Shown in pieces: positions 1-12,810 of a stretch of 64,000 nt of DNA. A model generated the notes under the pieces. That model did not search any database. It saw only the letters and a program-made list of their open reading frames with translations, and was not told the DNA's origin. The DNA is from Owenia fusiformis (Eukaryota > Annelida > Polychaeta > Sabellida > Oweniidae), in assembly GCA_903813345.2 (NCBI GenBank), contig CAIIXF020000010.1:22829181-22893180 (forward strand), in the 5' to 3' direction. The position numbers and the translations under genes are program-made. How positions within the stretch are numbered: position 1 is the first letter of the stretch; the number at the start of each line of letters is the position of its first letter.

Positions 1-565
1 GCTACTCGACCAGCACAACACAATCACAACATAACACAACCAATTTGAAGTTTACATAACTTAATGAGACACAACCTGATAACAAACTAACACAGCCCAA
101 CTAGACGCAACCATACAAACAACCACCAAAACACATCGAACTAACACAATCAAGCACAACCAAACAACAAACCAGCACAACAAAGCCAACGAGCCGACCA
201 CTCTCTGGAAACAACACCAATCACACAACGCAATCTGACACAACCAGAAACCTCATCCTACTGGACACAACCCGCTACTCGACCAGCACAACATAATCAC
301 AACATAATCACAACATAACACAACTACTTTGAAATTAACATGACTTAATGAAAAACAACTACCAAACTTACACAACACAACCAGGCTCAACAAGACAAAC
401 AAGAACTAAAACACAATCGACTATCAAATTAACACACAACCAAACAACAGACCAACACAACACAACCAACAAGCGATCACTCTCTGGAAACATCACCAAT
501 CACACAACACAATCTGACATAATCAGAAACCTCATCCTACTGGGCACAACCCGCTACTCGACCAG
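1..565. repeat. CA-rich tandem repeat, about 275-bp unit, cut by the window edge
   Basis: The block that starts at position 1 (gctactcgaccagcacaac) starts again near 274 and a third time near 552, each time followed by the same CA/AAC-rich text, for example the segment ending in a shared cactctctggaaac at about 207 and 485. That gives two full units of about 275 bp and the start of a third. The units differ by small indels. Base composition is strand-biased (A and C on the plus strand). Open frames through it are a by-product of this bias and look non-coding. The array probably continues to the left. Confidence 0.8.
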
Positions 566-1130
566 CACAACACGTTTAGGTTGTGAAAAACATTTCAAGC
601 TTAAACTACCCAATACCAGTTTCCTGGTACCAACGCAGGAAAAAGTTAATAGCCTGTCTTGAGAATTGTACCTTGTCGAACAGGAGTGGGTATTCGATGC
701 AGACGTACCGTGATGTAGTGTTCTGCTCTACTCTCACAAAATGATGAATGATGCCTGGCATAGGACATTTATATATACTAGAGAGGAGTTGACAACTGAC
801 ATATCACTGACATGTCAGCCTGGATTTCAAAACTGAAAACTGAATTTTTTGGCGATCGCACCCCCCCCCCCTTGACCGAAAGCTGGCTACGCCCTTGCTT
901 GTGTCAGCATGTTTGTGAACAAGATTCTGTTATTAAAACATAAGAGCGTACAGAGACATTGCATGTGTTTATCTGGCCAGTAATTGCAGCAGGTGCATAT
1001 ACAGGCCTACAATATCTAATTTTATTTTAATAACATTTACAAAAATCATATTGAAAAAGAAAAGAAAGATTTATTAACGCATTTATTAACGCAATTTTGA
1101 TTTACACACCCCCACAACATGGAATAGTCA
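566..1130. other. Intergenic, with a G/C-tract element end
   Basis: No gene was seen. At about 851-897 there is a run of C after gatcgcac, then ttgaccgaaagctggctacgccc. This is the same terminal sequence as the inverted-repeat element at 22776-23051, so it is probably a solo or truncated copy. Confidence 0.5.
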
Positions 1131-4100
1131 TTAACTTTTGCATTGATTTCGGGAAAGTATTGAGATTTGTAGTAATTCATGACATTCTATTCCCAGATAG
1201 TTTAACAAAATACTTGAAAGAACTCAACAGGACATGGCGGATGCTTTACAGGGGAACCAGTTCGCCATGCACATCCCGGGATGCACATACAGTAGCGTTG
1301 TATGATATTGTACAAGTTCTGTAAAGTAGCCTACAATATGTACAGTGTACCTTTGTCCAGCGGATAATGCATTGATTTCGGAAAAGTATTGAGATTTGTA
1401 GTAATTCACGACATTCAGTTCCTGGGTAGTTTAACAAAATACTCAACAGAACATGGCGGATGCTTTACAGGGGAACCAGTTCGCCATGCCCATCCCGGGA
1501 TGCACATACAGTAGTTGTATGATATTGTATGTACTTGTAAATTCTGTAAAGTAGCCTACAATATGTATATAATATTTTATATTTTTGCAATGATTTCGGG
1601 AAAGTATATTCCCAGGTCCGTAGCCAAGGGGTGCCCAAACCCCCGCTGGCCAAAATTTATTTCAAAATCATGAAGTTTTTCCTATTTTTGAGTGATTTTG
1701 GCCAAATTTGCTAAAGTGAACCCCCCCCCCTAGAATTTTTTGGTAAAGTCACCCCCACCTCTTGGAAAATTCTGGCTACTCCTAATACTGAAAAACAAGA
1801 TAAAACAAGATGCTTGCTTTGTGTACTGAGCTTCATTGCCAAGACTGACTTCAGGGGAAAACCAATAAAAAACGGTGAAAGAAATGCTAACGAACTTCTT
1901 GAATAGATAATTTACGTTTAACGAAAATGTACCAATGTTATTAGCAGAAATTGCTCAAATTAAATTCAATTAATAATAAGATCAAGCAGTACAGATCGCA
2001 GGAACATCATCATGGTATGAATCTCTGAATACATGTTCGTCTTAATATCGTCCTTAGAGCAAATGTTGACAAGTCTGCAAATCCAGGTATCTCCCTTACA
2101 AATAAACTGCATTCACCAAAAACATAATTACTTTTCATTATCTTTTTACAGCATATCTTAACTATAAGTGTTTATATGTGAACTGAACAGTCATCAACTC
2201 CCTGATATTAAATTAACTTGGTTTAACTTATTCAAATTACTTTCGATTATATTTAGAAATAAAACGTTTATCGATTTTGCGAGGGTCGTTTTAAATTTTC
2301 CTAGATGAAAGTGAAGTGAGGTAGGACATCCCACAATGATATTATCAAAGGTTCAAATGCTAACTTGCTGATTGGAGTAAAATCAACAAGAGCATTATCC
2401 CGTGCGTTTATAATCTAAATATAGACATTGAGCGCGCTATTGGTCAAAATTACCGACATAAACATTCAGGTCAGTAAAGCATGTGGCTTTCTCTTGAAAT
2501 ATGAAATAACTCGACTTCGGAAAAGTATTGAGATTTGTAGTAATTTATGACCAAATAGGCCTATATAAAATAACTCAATTGAACATGGCCGATGCTTACA
2601 AGGGAACCAGTTCGCCATGCACCTACAATGGCGTTGTATGATACACTACTAATGTATTGACAAGTACATAGTATTATATATTTTTGCATTGGTTTTTGAA
2701 ATGTATTGAGATTTTTAGTAATTCATGACAATCAGTCCCCGGGCAGTTTTACAAAATAAATATGCCTACATGAAATAACTCAATTGAACGGGGCGGACGC
2801 TTGATACATTGATTTCGGGGATGTATTGAGATTTGTAGTAATTCAATCATGACGTTCAGTTCCCGTGCAATTTCACAAATAAATCAATGAAATAACTCAA
2901 TTGAACAGGGCGGGTGCTTACAGGGGAAACAGTTCGCCATGCACATACAGTGGCGCTGTATGTTACACTGTATTGACAAGTACATAATGTTATATATTTT
3001 TGCATTGGTTTCGGAAAAGTATTGAGATTAGTAATTCATGACATTCAGTTCCCGGGCAGTTTCAAAAAATAAATAGGCCCATATGAAATAACTCAATTCA
3101 GGAACAGGGCGGATGCTTACAGGGGAACCAGTTCGCCATGCACATACAGGGGCGTTGTATGATACACTGTATTGAGGAAAGTGTTGAGACTGTTGTAATT
3201 CATGACATTCAATTCCCAGGCAGTTTTACAAATAAATCTATGAAATAACTCAATTGAACAGGGTGGACGCTTGATACATTGATTTCGGGGAAGTATTGAG
3301 ATTTGTAGTAATTCATGACATTCAGTTCCCGGGCAGTTGCACAAATAAATCTATGAAATAACTCAATTGAGCAGGGCGGACGCTTACAGGGGAACCAGTT
3401 CGCCATGCACATACAATGGTGTTGTATGAAACACCACTACTGTATTGACAAGTACACGATATTTTATATTTTTTCATTGGTTTCGAAAAAGTATTGAGGT
3501 TAGTAATTCATGACATTCAGTTCCCGGGCAGTTTCACAAAATAAATAGGCCTATATGAAATAACTCAATTCAGGAACAGGGCGGATGCTTACAGGGGAAC
3601 CAGTTCGCCATGTACATACAGGGGCGTTAACTGTATTGACAAGTACATACTATTTTATATTTTTGCATTGGTATTGGAAAAGTGTTGAGACTGTAGTAAT
3701 TCATGACATTCAATTCCAAGGCAGTTTTACAAATAAATCTATGAAATAACTCAATTGAACAGGGCGGACGCTTGATACATTGATTTCGGGGAAGTATTGA
3801 CATTTGTAGTAATTCATGACATTCAGTTCCCGGGCAATTTCACAAATAAATCACTGAAATAATTCAATTGAACAGAGCGGATGCTTACAGGGGAACCAGT
3901 TCGCCATTGCACATACAGTGGCGTTGTATGATACACTGTATTGACAAGTACATTTTTTTCATTGGTTTTTGAGACTGTAGAAATTCATGACATTTAATTC
4001 CAATGACAGTTTTACCACGGGCTTTCAATTAGAAATAAATTTATGAAATAACTCAATTGAACAGGTTGGACGCTTCCGATACATTGATTTCGGGGAGGTA

Positions 4101-4390
4101 TTGAGATTTGTAGTAATTCATGACATTCAGTTCCCGGGCAATTTCTCAAGTAAATCTATGAAATAACTCAATTGAATAGGGCGGATACTTACAGGGGAAC
4201 CAGTTCGCCATGCACATACATTGGCATTGTATGATACACTCGTCTGTATTGACAAGTACATAATATTTTTTTATTTTTGCATTGGTTCGGAAAAGTATTG
4301 AGACTGTAGTAATTCACGACATTCAATGCATTCCAAGCCCGGGATTCCCAGGCAGTTTTACAAATAAATCTATAAAATAACTCAAGACGT
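1130..4390. repeat. Degenerate satellite array, roughly 200-310-bp units
   Basis: The anchor ggggaaccagttcgccatgc recurs near 1251, 1470, 2601, 2923, 3122, 3399, 3594, 3889 and 4195. Between anchors the same modules return: a cattggtttcggaaaagtattgag block, gtaattcatgacattcagtt, cccgggcagtttcacaaata and atgaaataactcaattgaac. Spacing varies between about 195 and 310 bp because modules are lost or doubled. An interruption at about 1600-2500 contains C-tract sequence (about 1720-1760) and unrelated DNA. Short open frames on either strand are repeats of one another and not genes. Confidence 0.85.
2435..2496. repeat. Dispersed repeat fragment, copy 1
   Basis: The segment containing taccgacataaacattcag and gtggctttctctt is closely matched at 22168-22224. 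This is a dispersed repeat of unknown class that interrupts the satellite region. Confidence 0.55.
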
Positions 4391-5320
4391 TTTTACAGAT
4401 TTAAATGAAATTAATAACAGTTAACTGTCTGTCGAATTTAAAGGTTCACTTATGTTTGCAAGCAACGCATTGTGTAATGCAATGATACATTTCGATATTC
4501 TTTTCAGGTAAACAGAAATATACGAAAATATGATTTTTTTCACTTCAACCATTATGTTTAGAATATACCAAAGTACATGTGTCATACTATAAATAGCATT
4601 AAACGTTAATACAATGTACAGTATTTAAAACAAGGCCTCTGGTTTCAAGTCATGATATTTCATTTTAGACATGTTTGAGTATTTTTAACGTTTAAAACAA
4701 ACCATTATTATTATGGAGCTATCACACTTATGACATATGGGCTCATCGTTCGACAACATGTGAATACTTTGCTGGGGCAGACAGCGGGACACGGCGTGTA
4801 TACACGATGGGCAAAACAAATAGTTTAACAGCAAAATATATCCAGTCACACCAAATTAAAAAATAATTAATTAAAACATGTATGCCCGAAATAACCACTC
4901 AGTGGCGAAAGGTGAGCCCATAGTGGCGAAAGGTGAGCCCATATAGCGAATGTGACACTCTGACAGCTATTTTAATTTTTGTTATTGTTATTGATTTTAA
5001 AATATATACCCGTCCCACATTAATTGAGCCTGCATGCCCCATCATATATAGTTTTAAGCAACTACAATATTTAATCCCGGCCCATGGTTAGAACATTTGA
5101 TGTCTCAGTCACCGTTTGATATCCCATCTGCTAAATGATATTATATTCTTTTTACAGGTGACGGACATGTGAATTTTGGGGTTATACATGGACACATGCG
5201 AGGAAGGCACGACGTAAAGAAGGGCGGGGGTCTTTACTCAAGGAAAGGTGTAAAACGCATCATGTGATTCAGCAGGAACAGTTCAGAAATAATTCAGAAC
5301 TACGGTTGCATTCATGAATT
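4391..5320. other. Intergenic, nothing recognised
   Basis: AT-rich sequence with no exon-like open frame. A short direct duplication (agtggcgaaaggtgagccca) occurs at about 4901 and 4922. Confidence 0.5.
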
Positions 5321-6030
5321 CAGTTGCCGGCTGGTGGTTTAACCATGGGCTTTCAACTAGAAGGGTATGCAACTCTATGTAATAACATGAGACCTTCAAA
5401 ATGAGCAATGACATGCTTCCCTTTTATGGCAATATTTCAAAAAGTATTAGATAAATGTATATGTTTTAGTATTATTTTGAATAAAAATCAATTTTTAATA
5501 TGATTTAAGCATAAAATATATTCAATATCATATAAAAGTAAACAAAAGAGACCAATAAGTATATGAGTTATCAAGCTGTTCTCGTTGAGTATTGCATTGT
5601 GGGTAATTATTCAAGAACACATTCCAATAAAAACATAATTTGTGGGAGAATGTTCACTTTCTGTATTGTCATAATTATGATGAATTCTAATTTTTATTAA
5701 ATTATCAAGATGTATGTAGAAGATCATGTTTTTATTTTTGAGTTATTTCTTTTAATCATCAATAAAAAGTACAAAATAAGATTTTCTTGGAATGTGTACA
5801 TTCTCCAATTTTGAAAACCCATGGCAATGTTTATGTATGAAATATGGGAAGTTGCCTACCCTTCTAGTTGAAAGCCCATGGTTTAACCTAGTTTTAAGCC
5901 ATTTTAAACATAAATGAAGGAATAGTGACGTCACTATTCATATTTAAATGAGTTGGACATGAAATAGCCTAATTGGTGAATCTGTCAGCCGTCAGTTGAA
6001 TTGGTGAATGCTACCTCGACGCCCAACAGC
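5321..6030. mobile_element. Inverted-repeat (MITE-like) element with 39-bp arms
   Basis: Positions 5335-5373 and 5849-5887 are inverted copies of each other, with core ccatgggctttcaactagaa and its complement, separated by about 475 bp of AT-rich DNA. The left flank (ggctggtggtttaac at about 5329) and right flank (tcagccgtcagttgaatt at about 5985) are matched by about 59745 and 59867, so a second family member sits near the right end of the window. No transposase was seen, so it is probably non-autonomous. Confidence 0.65.
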
Positions 6031-7030
6031 AACAATGCGTCTATACCCGGGTGTTTATACTTCATGTTATGCATGCAGTTTCTTGTTTTATTGTTAACAC
6101 TTAAAGTTAATAATTAAGGGTTTAATTTATCTTCCAGGTATTCATAAATAGTTGACGTTGGTCTGTTGACGGTGATGATGATGATGACAATTTTGATGAC
6201 GAGCTCTAGATTCATTTCGAATAATTAATCTTTAGATAGGCATTTTGCGTACTGTATTTAAGTTTATACATTTTTAATTTATTAGAGCTAGCATTCTGAT
6301 TTATCAGAGCCATGCACTAGAATGCTTGAAAGAGAGAGTCTCCATATTCCAAAAACGGTAAAGGTTGTTGATTCCACGATGTAAAGCTAGCTTTACATTT
6401 CCTTTGCTTGGTTTTATAAGAAGGTTAAGTTACACGTTTTTAAGAACTTGTACCCGAGCGTGTACATTTCGTTCCCGGGGGATACTGTTCCACTCTCATA
6501 TTCACCTGGGACTGTTTTCCGTATGTCTTTATACTCAATCGACCAAGTAAACAGTTCAAATGGGAGAAATAGTTATCTAAAGAACCACGTGTGTCTTAAC
6601 CCTATTATCACCTTAGCAGACGGGGACAAACTCTTGCAAAAATACATATAGATTATTAAAGCACGATTATAGATATTTAGTTTTAAGCTAATTACTTTCT
6701 GTGCTTCTTTAATCAATGACGTTTTCAACGGTTTATTGTGTTGCTTTGTTGTTAAAATATATTTTTGATATTTGACCTATAGTTGCTTTCCAAAATGCTT
6801 GTTTTCATTTCTTGTGACAGTTATTTTTTCATACCTGTGTGCATGGCTTATATACCTGCATGTAGCATGGTGATTGACCAGGAATAATCTGACCGGGATA
6901 GACGTCCATGATTATAACAGAGGCGTATTAAGTCAAATGAAAAATTATCAATATGCCTCTGATTATTATGAGACTGGATATTGGATATAAGACTCCTCGT
7001 ATATCCATGGGAGGATGAAAGTGTTATTAT
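6031..7030. other. Intergenic, nothing recognised
   Basis: AT-rich DNA with a short GATGAT run near 6175 and no supportable gene. Short open frames at 6365-6651 overlap each other in different frames and show no protein-family pattern or splice context. Confidence 0.45.
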
Positions 7031-7032
7031 GC

Positions 7033-8573
7033 CACCACTAGAATTATATATATAGTCTCCGACTTTTTGTGGACGGTGCTCGATTGTTTGTGTTCGGAGT
7101 TCGGTGGTTGGTATTTTAAAATCTGGTCTGAACGGTCATTATTCATGATTCCCACAATTTGACATCTTTGATCAGTAACTATACAAAACAAATAAACAAA
7201 TACTAATTAATTGTCTGGAGCACGGCGATCTCTTTCCGGCACAAACAGGATATTTTGATTTCTTAAAATTGTTTGATAAACAGATATAATCTTTTTTCTT
7301 CATTGGCTGCAAATATGCATTTAGGAGGGTGGAGGGCTATTACCATGGGGAGTAACTTTTGACAGTTTTGACAATCATGCGAAAAGTAATCAGAATGGTG
7401 AAAAAATGCATGATTTGAAAGGAATATAGGCCGATGGGGGGGGGGGGGGGGGGGGCAAACGCTCCCAAAGTTTTTGCAAGTTTCTTCAAATTGACCAAAA
7501 AATCTACAAGTTCTCAGAAGGAGATCAAACTTTTTTAACTTGCTTCAAATTGATCAGGGAAAATTTAAATTATCAGTTCCAACTGGACATTGTACATGTA
7601 CATGTACGATGCATTCCACTCTCTGACCAGATAATGATTCAATTTCTCAATTTTCAAATTAAAAATAGGAAAAGCTTGCATCATATTGATCCTCAGGCGC
7701 TCTTCCCGCCAGGAAAAAGTCGTGAGTTATTTTAATACACTGGAGGGCGTAGGCAGCTTTCAGTCAGTCAGGTTACCCAGGGGGGGGGGGCGATCTTGGC
7801 ATAAGCAAGGCAAAAACAAATTTTTCGAAGATTAGTTTTGAGTTTTACAAAATATGATGCAACTGCCTTCAAAATTGAGCTAGACGCTTTCAATTAAGAG
7901 CATTTTAAAGCTATTTTCTTCTTCTATCCAATGGTTCTATTTTCATTGGTTATCGGGGTCGCACCCGTCCCCATGGTTACGCCTTTGCATAGTACTGAAC
8001 ACAATAAAGTGCAGGAATGGATCTTAGAATACAGTTGCATTTTAAATAATAAGAATAAGAAAATTGAGGATAATTAGTTACGATGGTCTCGGCCTACATT
8101 AAAGGCGTAATATGATATCAATTTGAAATTAAAAACAGTATAATGCCTCCACCTGTTTAATTTTCTGGGGATACAATGCAATGGGGAAATGAAGTTAATT
8201 TCGTCATAGCTTGATTGAACTTTATCAGAAATCTCGAAACTTGATTACACTTGCTTTCAAAATATTTGCTCTTTCCAAATATCATGGAGTTGATTGCAAT
8301 TATGTTCGATGAAAAATCAAACTGCTATCAAAAGGCTTATTATTATATGGGTTAAAAGTTTTTTAGGATTATCAATACCATGCAAGTTTCCTTGGTTCCC
8401 ATGATACTACAAGATGACACTACAAGTATAACCATAATAATCATTAATCAAAGTACTATTGATCTGCCTGTGTGATAACATTTTGTTGCAGATGCCGAAC
8501 GCCGAACACCAACCGCCAAACATCGTTCACAAAAAAAGTTGGAGACAAATGTCTCTACTTGTGGTGGTGACAT
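7033..8573. mobile_element. 1.5-kb element with about 90-bp terminal inverted repeats
   Basis: The left end (about 7033-7126: gtctccgactttttgtgga, then a GGTGGTTGGT block) is the inverted complement of the right end (about 8485-8573: ccgaacgccgaacaccaacc, then aaaaaagttggagac). No transposase frame was seen inside. It carries a poly-G run at about 7437-7455 and a nested G-tract element at about 7741-7989. Related termini occur at about 36870-36985 (inside the Tudor gene) and about 49050-49590, so this is a multi-copy family. Confidence 0.7.
7741..7989. mobile_element. Nested copy of the G-tract family
   Basis: It starts with a degenerate gggcgtaggcagctttcagtc, has a G run at about 7780, then ttcaaaattgagctaga, and ends with gttacgccttt. 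The order and inner sequence match the elements at 22776-23051 and 30950-31075, in inverted order. Confidence 0.55.
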
Positions 8574-9340
8574 AGATATAAGACCCAAAACCCGCATCCC
8601 AAACAGTTCCTAGATCTATAATGGAGATAAAACCTTAGTTGAATATTCAAATTGAACCAGTAAAACAGATGTAAATTAAGTTCCCTTCTTGAAGTTTCAC
8701 AAGATCATGAAGCCTGAACAGTTGATTTCACTCTTTATCAAAAGTCATGGATGATTGCTGTTGGATAGGAATGAAATGAATAAAAAAAAACTAGCCTATT
8801 GAATGTCTGTGCGAATGGTATACAATAATTTAGATTTCTCAAAGTTGCTTTTCCACTTACTTAGTAACTCACTTTAATCCATAATCACATATCAATACAG
8901 GCTCATTTCCTCTGGCCACCATACCATTGCAATGTAATGACGGGAAATGGTCGCTGGATTAAGTAATCAAACGTCTCAATTAGTTGAGCGTTTGTTTTTG
9001 TTGAATGTTTCTAGAAAACAAGGCGTAATTCTGATTTTGATATTATTGCAATGCACATAAAGCACATAAAGCATAGTTCTATGCATGTGAGGAATCTACA
9101 TGCATAGTTCATTTGATAGAGGGAAGGGGTGGCGTAAACAATTTCTGACTGCCAAGTACCCCTCTAGAAGCCCATTATACCAAACCCTCCACTCACGCAC
9201 ACACGCAGTCCATGTTGGGTATGAAAATAGAAACGGATCAGGCCCAAGGGGGGGGGGGTAAAACCACACACCCTTGAAGAAAAGTTTCTGACGGGGCTGA
9301 GCCCCCCCCCCCCCTCGGCAAAAGCAGATTATGAATAATG
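8574..9340. other. Intergenic with opposed G and C runs
   Basis: No gene was seen. At about 9249-9313 a run of G is followed about 50 bp later by a run of C, forming an inverted G/C pair typical of the termini of the local G-tract elements. Confidence 0.45.
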
Positions 9341-9800
9341 TAGCCAGTCCATGATAGTTTCTCGGAGATATCTTTGAAGAATTACCAACTTATCAAGACA
9401 GATAACAATATTAAATGTAGATGGCAAAATAAACGCGTAAAATAAACCCATCATGCATGTGACTTGTCAAATAAGAAATAAAAACAAAGAAACAAACATA
9501 AAAACCTATGCTCATTAATTAAGGGGAAAATCAGATTTAGCAAGCAAACTCCGAGACTTAACAAGAATTTTTGAATATTTTTTGCTTATATCATTCCGAT
9601 CCTTGTCATAGTTGTCAAATAAAAAATCCCCTTGGCAAGAAGGCCGCAGCTTATACTTTAAAGAAAGTAGTCGGTCCATGATAGTGTCTGGGAGTTGTCT
9701 CTGAAGAATTCTCAACATATCAAGATACGGCTGATAATATAAAATGTAGATGGCAAAATAAAACGGCATGCCCCTCTAAACATATGCTCATTAATTAATA
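9340..9800. repeat. Degenerate direct duplication, about 310-bp period
   Basis: The module gtccatgatagt, then gaagaatt, then atgtagatggcaaaataaa, then tgctcattaatta occurs at about 9347-9520 and again at about 9668-9799. The second copy reads on the minus strand as an 84-codon open frame (9515-9769); the first copy has stops in the equivalent frame. I recognise no protein family and treat it as a decayed repeat. Confidence 0.5.
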
Positions 9801-10260
9801 TGGTTACAAGCAAAAAAGGATATAAAAAGGATATATAAAATGATTTAAATGGTTGCAACGCATTATCTATTTTAACAGAAATCAAGATAGTAACTCATGC
9901 AACAAAACGGAAAATGGTTTAGAAAATAAATCAATGAGATCAACGTTATACAATGATGGAAACAAATCAGATAGTAAAAAATCGTATTCTAATTTAATTC
10001 CTAAATCAAGTCTCAACCCTCCAGACACTGGTGACATTTGAACGCATTTTATCTAATTTAAATTAGAACTTAAATTAGATTTTATGTAATTTAAACAATC
10101 AAATCAAATCAAAAGTAAAACATGCAAACAGGTATAACTGCTTATTTGATCTAATATCCGAGGAAATGTGCGTCCGGGGTGTGTGACGCTTATTTACAGT
10201 CCTACATCGCCGCTGAACACCCTGAAAAGAAATCTGCTTATGATAAGTTATTCTTTTTAT
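9801..10260. other. Intergenic, nothing recognised
   Basis: AT-rich. A 62-codon open frame at 9853-10041 is asparagine/serine/lysine-rich, as expected by chance in this composition. Confidence 0.4.
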
Positions 10261-10261
10261 A

Positions 10262-10590
10262 CCATGGTCAGAGCAATATCTCAGTATTCAATAGCAAGTG
10301 ATAAATCATATATTTAGGATATGGATGATATTGGGATTAGAGGGATGATATGGCTATCAACCCGGGTATTATTAAAAAATTTCATTTTTCAAAAACAAAA
10401 ATTTTAATTTTTTCAAACATTTTCTCTCATTCAAAAGAGGATTTTAGATATATTTTGCTCTTGATCATGGTATAAGGTCGTTATTCACCTGTCGGGATGA
10501 TATTGAGAATATCCCTCGGATGATATCAATATTTCCCTCTGTCACTGCGTTCCCTCGGGATATATTCATATCATGTGATATTCCCCATAT
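10262..10590. mobile_element. Palindromic GATATC-rich element, copy 1
   Basis: It contains accatggtcagagcaatatc near the left end and ttgatcatggtataaggtc further right, which are inverted relatives. Between them are repeated gatgatat and tcatcc motifs and a T-rich core. A second copy with the same order of modules lies at 14911-15430, inside a TM2D2 intron. Confidence 0.6.
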
Positions 10591-10692
10591 GAAATCCCTC
10601 CTGGTGATTAACTTCTTTGTATATACTTTCAACTAATTTAACAATGAAACAGAAACACAATGCATGCCAAACATTATCTATTGTTATATTAT

Positions 10693-11262
10693 GGCCCGGG
10701 GGGTTCACTATATATAAACCTTGACGGGGATCCTCGGCGCATGTGGGGTACCTTTTTCAACATTTGGTATGGCAATGGACCCATATTTTAGGATTTGGTA
10801 TGGGAATGCCCGGAAATTTCTGACTTCTGAGGTATGGCAATGGTCGGACTTTTGCTCTTCTGGTATGAGAATGGTAGATACGTTACCTAACATTCGTGGT
10901 ATGGCATTGGTCCAGTAGTTGCAAATTTGTATGACATTGATCCTATATTTCATTTACTTTGAATTAAGGTATGGCATTGGTCCAATATTTGGACATTTGG
11001 TATGGCATTCGTCCTACATTTTGACATTTGGTATGGCATTGGTCTCATAATTGGGCATTTGGTATGGCATTGGTCCTATATTTGGACATTTGGTATGGCA
11101 TTGGTCCTATATTTGGACATTTGGTATGGCCTTTGGGCGTTATTTTGGTTGGTATGGGAACATATTGAAATTTGACAGATTGGTATGGGAACATATTGAT
11201 ATTTGAGGCTTCAGCCTAGGACCCCCGTCGAGTTTTATATTCAGTGAACCCCCCATGGTTAT
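10693..11262. mobile_element. MITE-like element filled by a roughly 33-36-bp minisatellite
   Basis: The ends are inverted repeats of about 42 bp: ggggggttcactatatataa at 10698 and ttatattcagtgaacccccc at about 11235. The interior is mostly tandem repeats of a unit built on catttggtatggcattggtc (clear copies from about 10965 to 11130, degenerate ones from 10760). Overlapping open frames on both strands reflect repeats, not genes. Confidence 0.75.
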
Positions 11263-12640
11263 TTCATAGTTTGCACTTGTATTCAGCAACTGTGTTTCTC
11301 AAACCAAATATGGGATAAACCTTTTTAGGGTTATCACGTCAGACTTAAAACGTCGCTTGAGGCAAGATGCATAAACTATATAATTCCACGGCTATAACTT
11401 GAAGAACGCCATTGTTGTGTCTGTACCCCTTTAGGATGGGCCGTATATTGTTCTTGTGTGTATCCTACCCACGGGAACCTACAAAACAGAAAAATATATA
11501 ATAACATTATCAAAAGGGGAAGTCCCGTCTATATAAATCCCTAGATTGAAGTCGTTGAAACATTCCCATATTTGCAACAAAAGAATGATAAACCAAAGTC
11601 AGTTAGTAGTAGTTGTACCATATGCATGAATTGTAGCTTTTGGGAAAGATGATAAAACGCAAAATATAATTCAAATGCTTGGTGAAGTCAGGCATTCATG
11701 ATCTAACAAGAAATTTAGGGAAGGCGTTGATTATAATTAAACGTAAAAGCAAAAGTTGACCATTGCATCTCGGTGGTTATCATGGCAAATGAATGTTCAT
11801 TCGAAGACTTCATTTTGCAAATTTGACCCAAAATCACACGAAAAATGGTCAGAATTATGAAAAACTGCATGATTTTGAAAGAGTTTTTGGCCAGGGGGGG
11901 GGGTTGCCTAAAATAAGTGAAACTTTGAGAACCCACGGGAGTACATGTAATTACTCACTGTAGAAGTTAAATGCACGCGAGGAAATGCTTGTTTTATTTG
12001 TGATACTCCCTAGATTTGCTTGTTGTGAATCAATAGAGTAAGAACGATACGTTTTGGATGTAAATAATATTAAAAGTTATTGAATGATTTGAAGTGCAAT
12101 ACAGGATATATTCTGCTCGAGAAATTGCGTATTGGAACGAGACGAAGTCGAGTGCCAATACAGAATATCGAGACAGAATATCATAATGTAGTTATTAAAT
12201 TCACACGTTTGGTGTATTTGCTATTGCCGAAATTATGTACTGTTGTACATAATTACATAAATACATAATGTACGTAATTGTGTCTGTTGCAATTTCACAA
12301 TTTCAAGCTGTAATCGGCCCTTGTGCCCGGGAGTAGAAATAAACTATATCTATGACAACATATGTCATGTCACTAAATTTAAACCCCTTATTTATGGAAA
12401 ATACTTGACATTGTTCTTACTATGGATATATAGGATTTAATTCGAATTTGAAATCCGGAATTTTTAGTACTTTAAAAAGATGTATTAAATATGGATATTC
12501 TTTGTACAGTTTGTGCATTTACAGGATGTTGTGTACGTAGAAACAGAGAGGCTAGCTACATGTACACGTATTTTAGAGAACTTGTACGTGAACATATAAT
12601 AAATATGAACCCCTGGGTTTCCTGTCCCTCCCTCAATTTA
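11263..12640. other. Intergenic, nothing firm
   Basis: No exon with family support was found. A G run near 11896 resembles those in the local G-tract elements. The 5' exons of TM2D2 should lie upstream of 13927 but I could not find them here. Confidence 0.4.
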
Positions 12641-12810
12641 TTTTTTTTACCATCGGGAAGCTATCGTTCCGAGCTAAACCATGGTGTTATTTATTAAGAA
12701 TTCCGACGACAAATTGCAGAATTATAGACCGATTAATGCAGTTTCTCAAATGGCTTGTTTAGAGCCAGAAAAGTGTATTCAGACTGTAACATGGTTGCTA
12801 TATTGCTCTG
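12640..12810 (+). pseudogene. Possible LINE reverse-transcriptase scrap
   Basis: The frame at 12681-12944 includes KLQNYRPINAVSQM followed by EKCIQ. This resembles the NYRPISLLS...FEKCI block near the start of many LINE reverse transcriptases. Neighbouring motifs are missing and the frame soon loses similarity, so at best it is a short decayed fragment. The resemblance could be chance. Confidence 0.25.

Noticed and set aside
348-662. A 104-codon T/N/Q-rich frame at the left edge
   Set aside because: Composition bias of a CA-rich tandem repeat; the frame is not kept in the first unit.
10708-10953. Open frames on both strands at 10708-10953
   Set aside because: They lie in the minisatellite core of a MITE and mirror each other.
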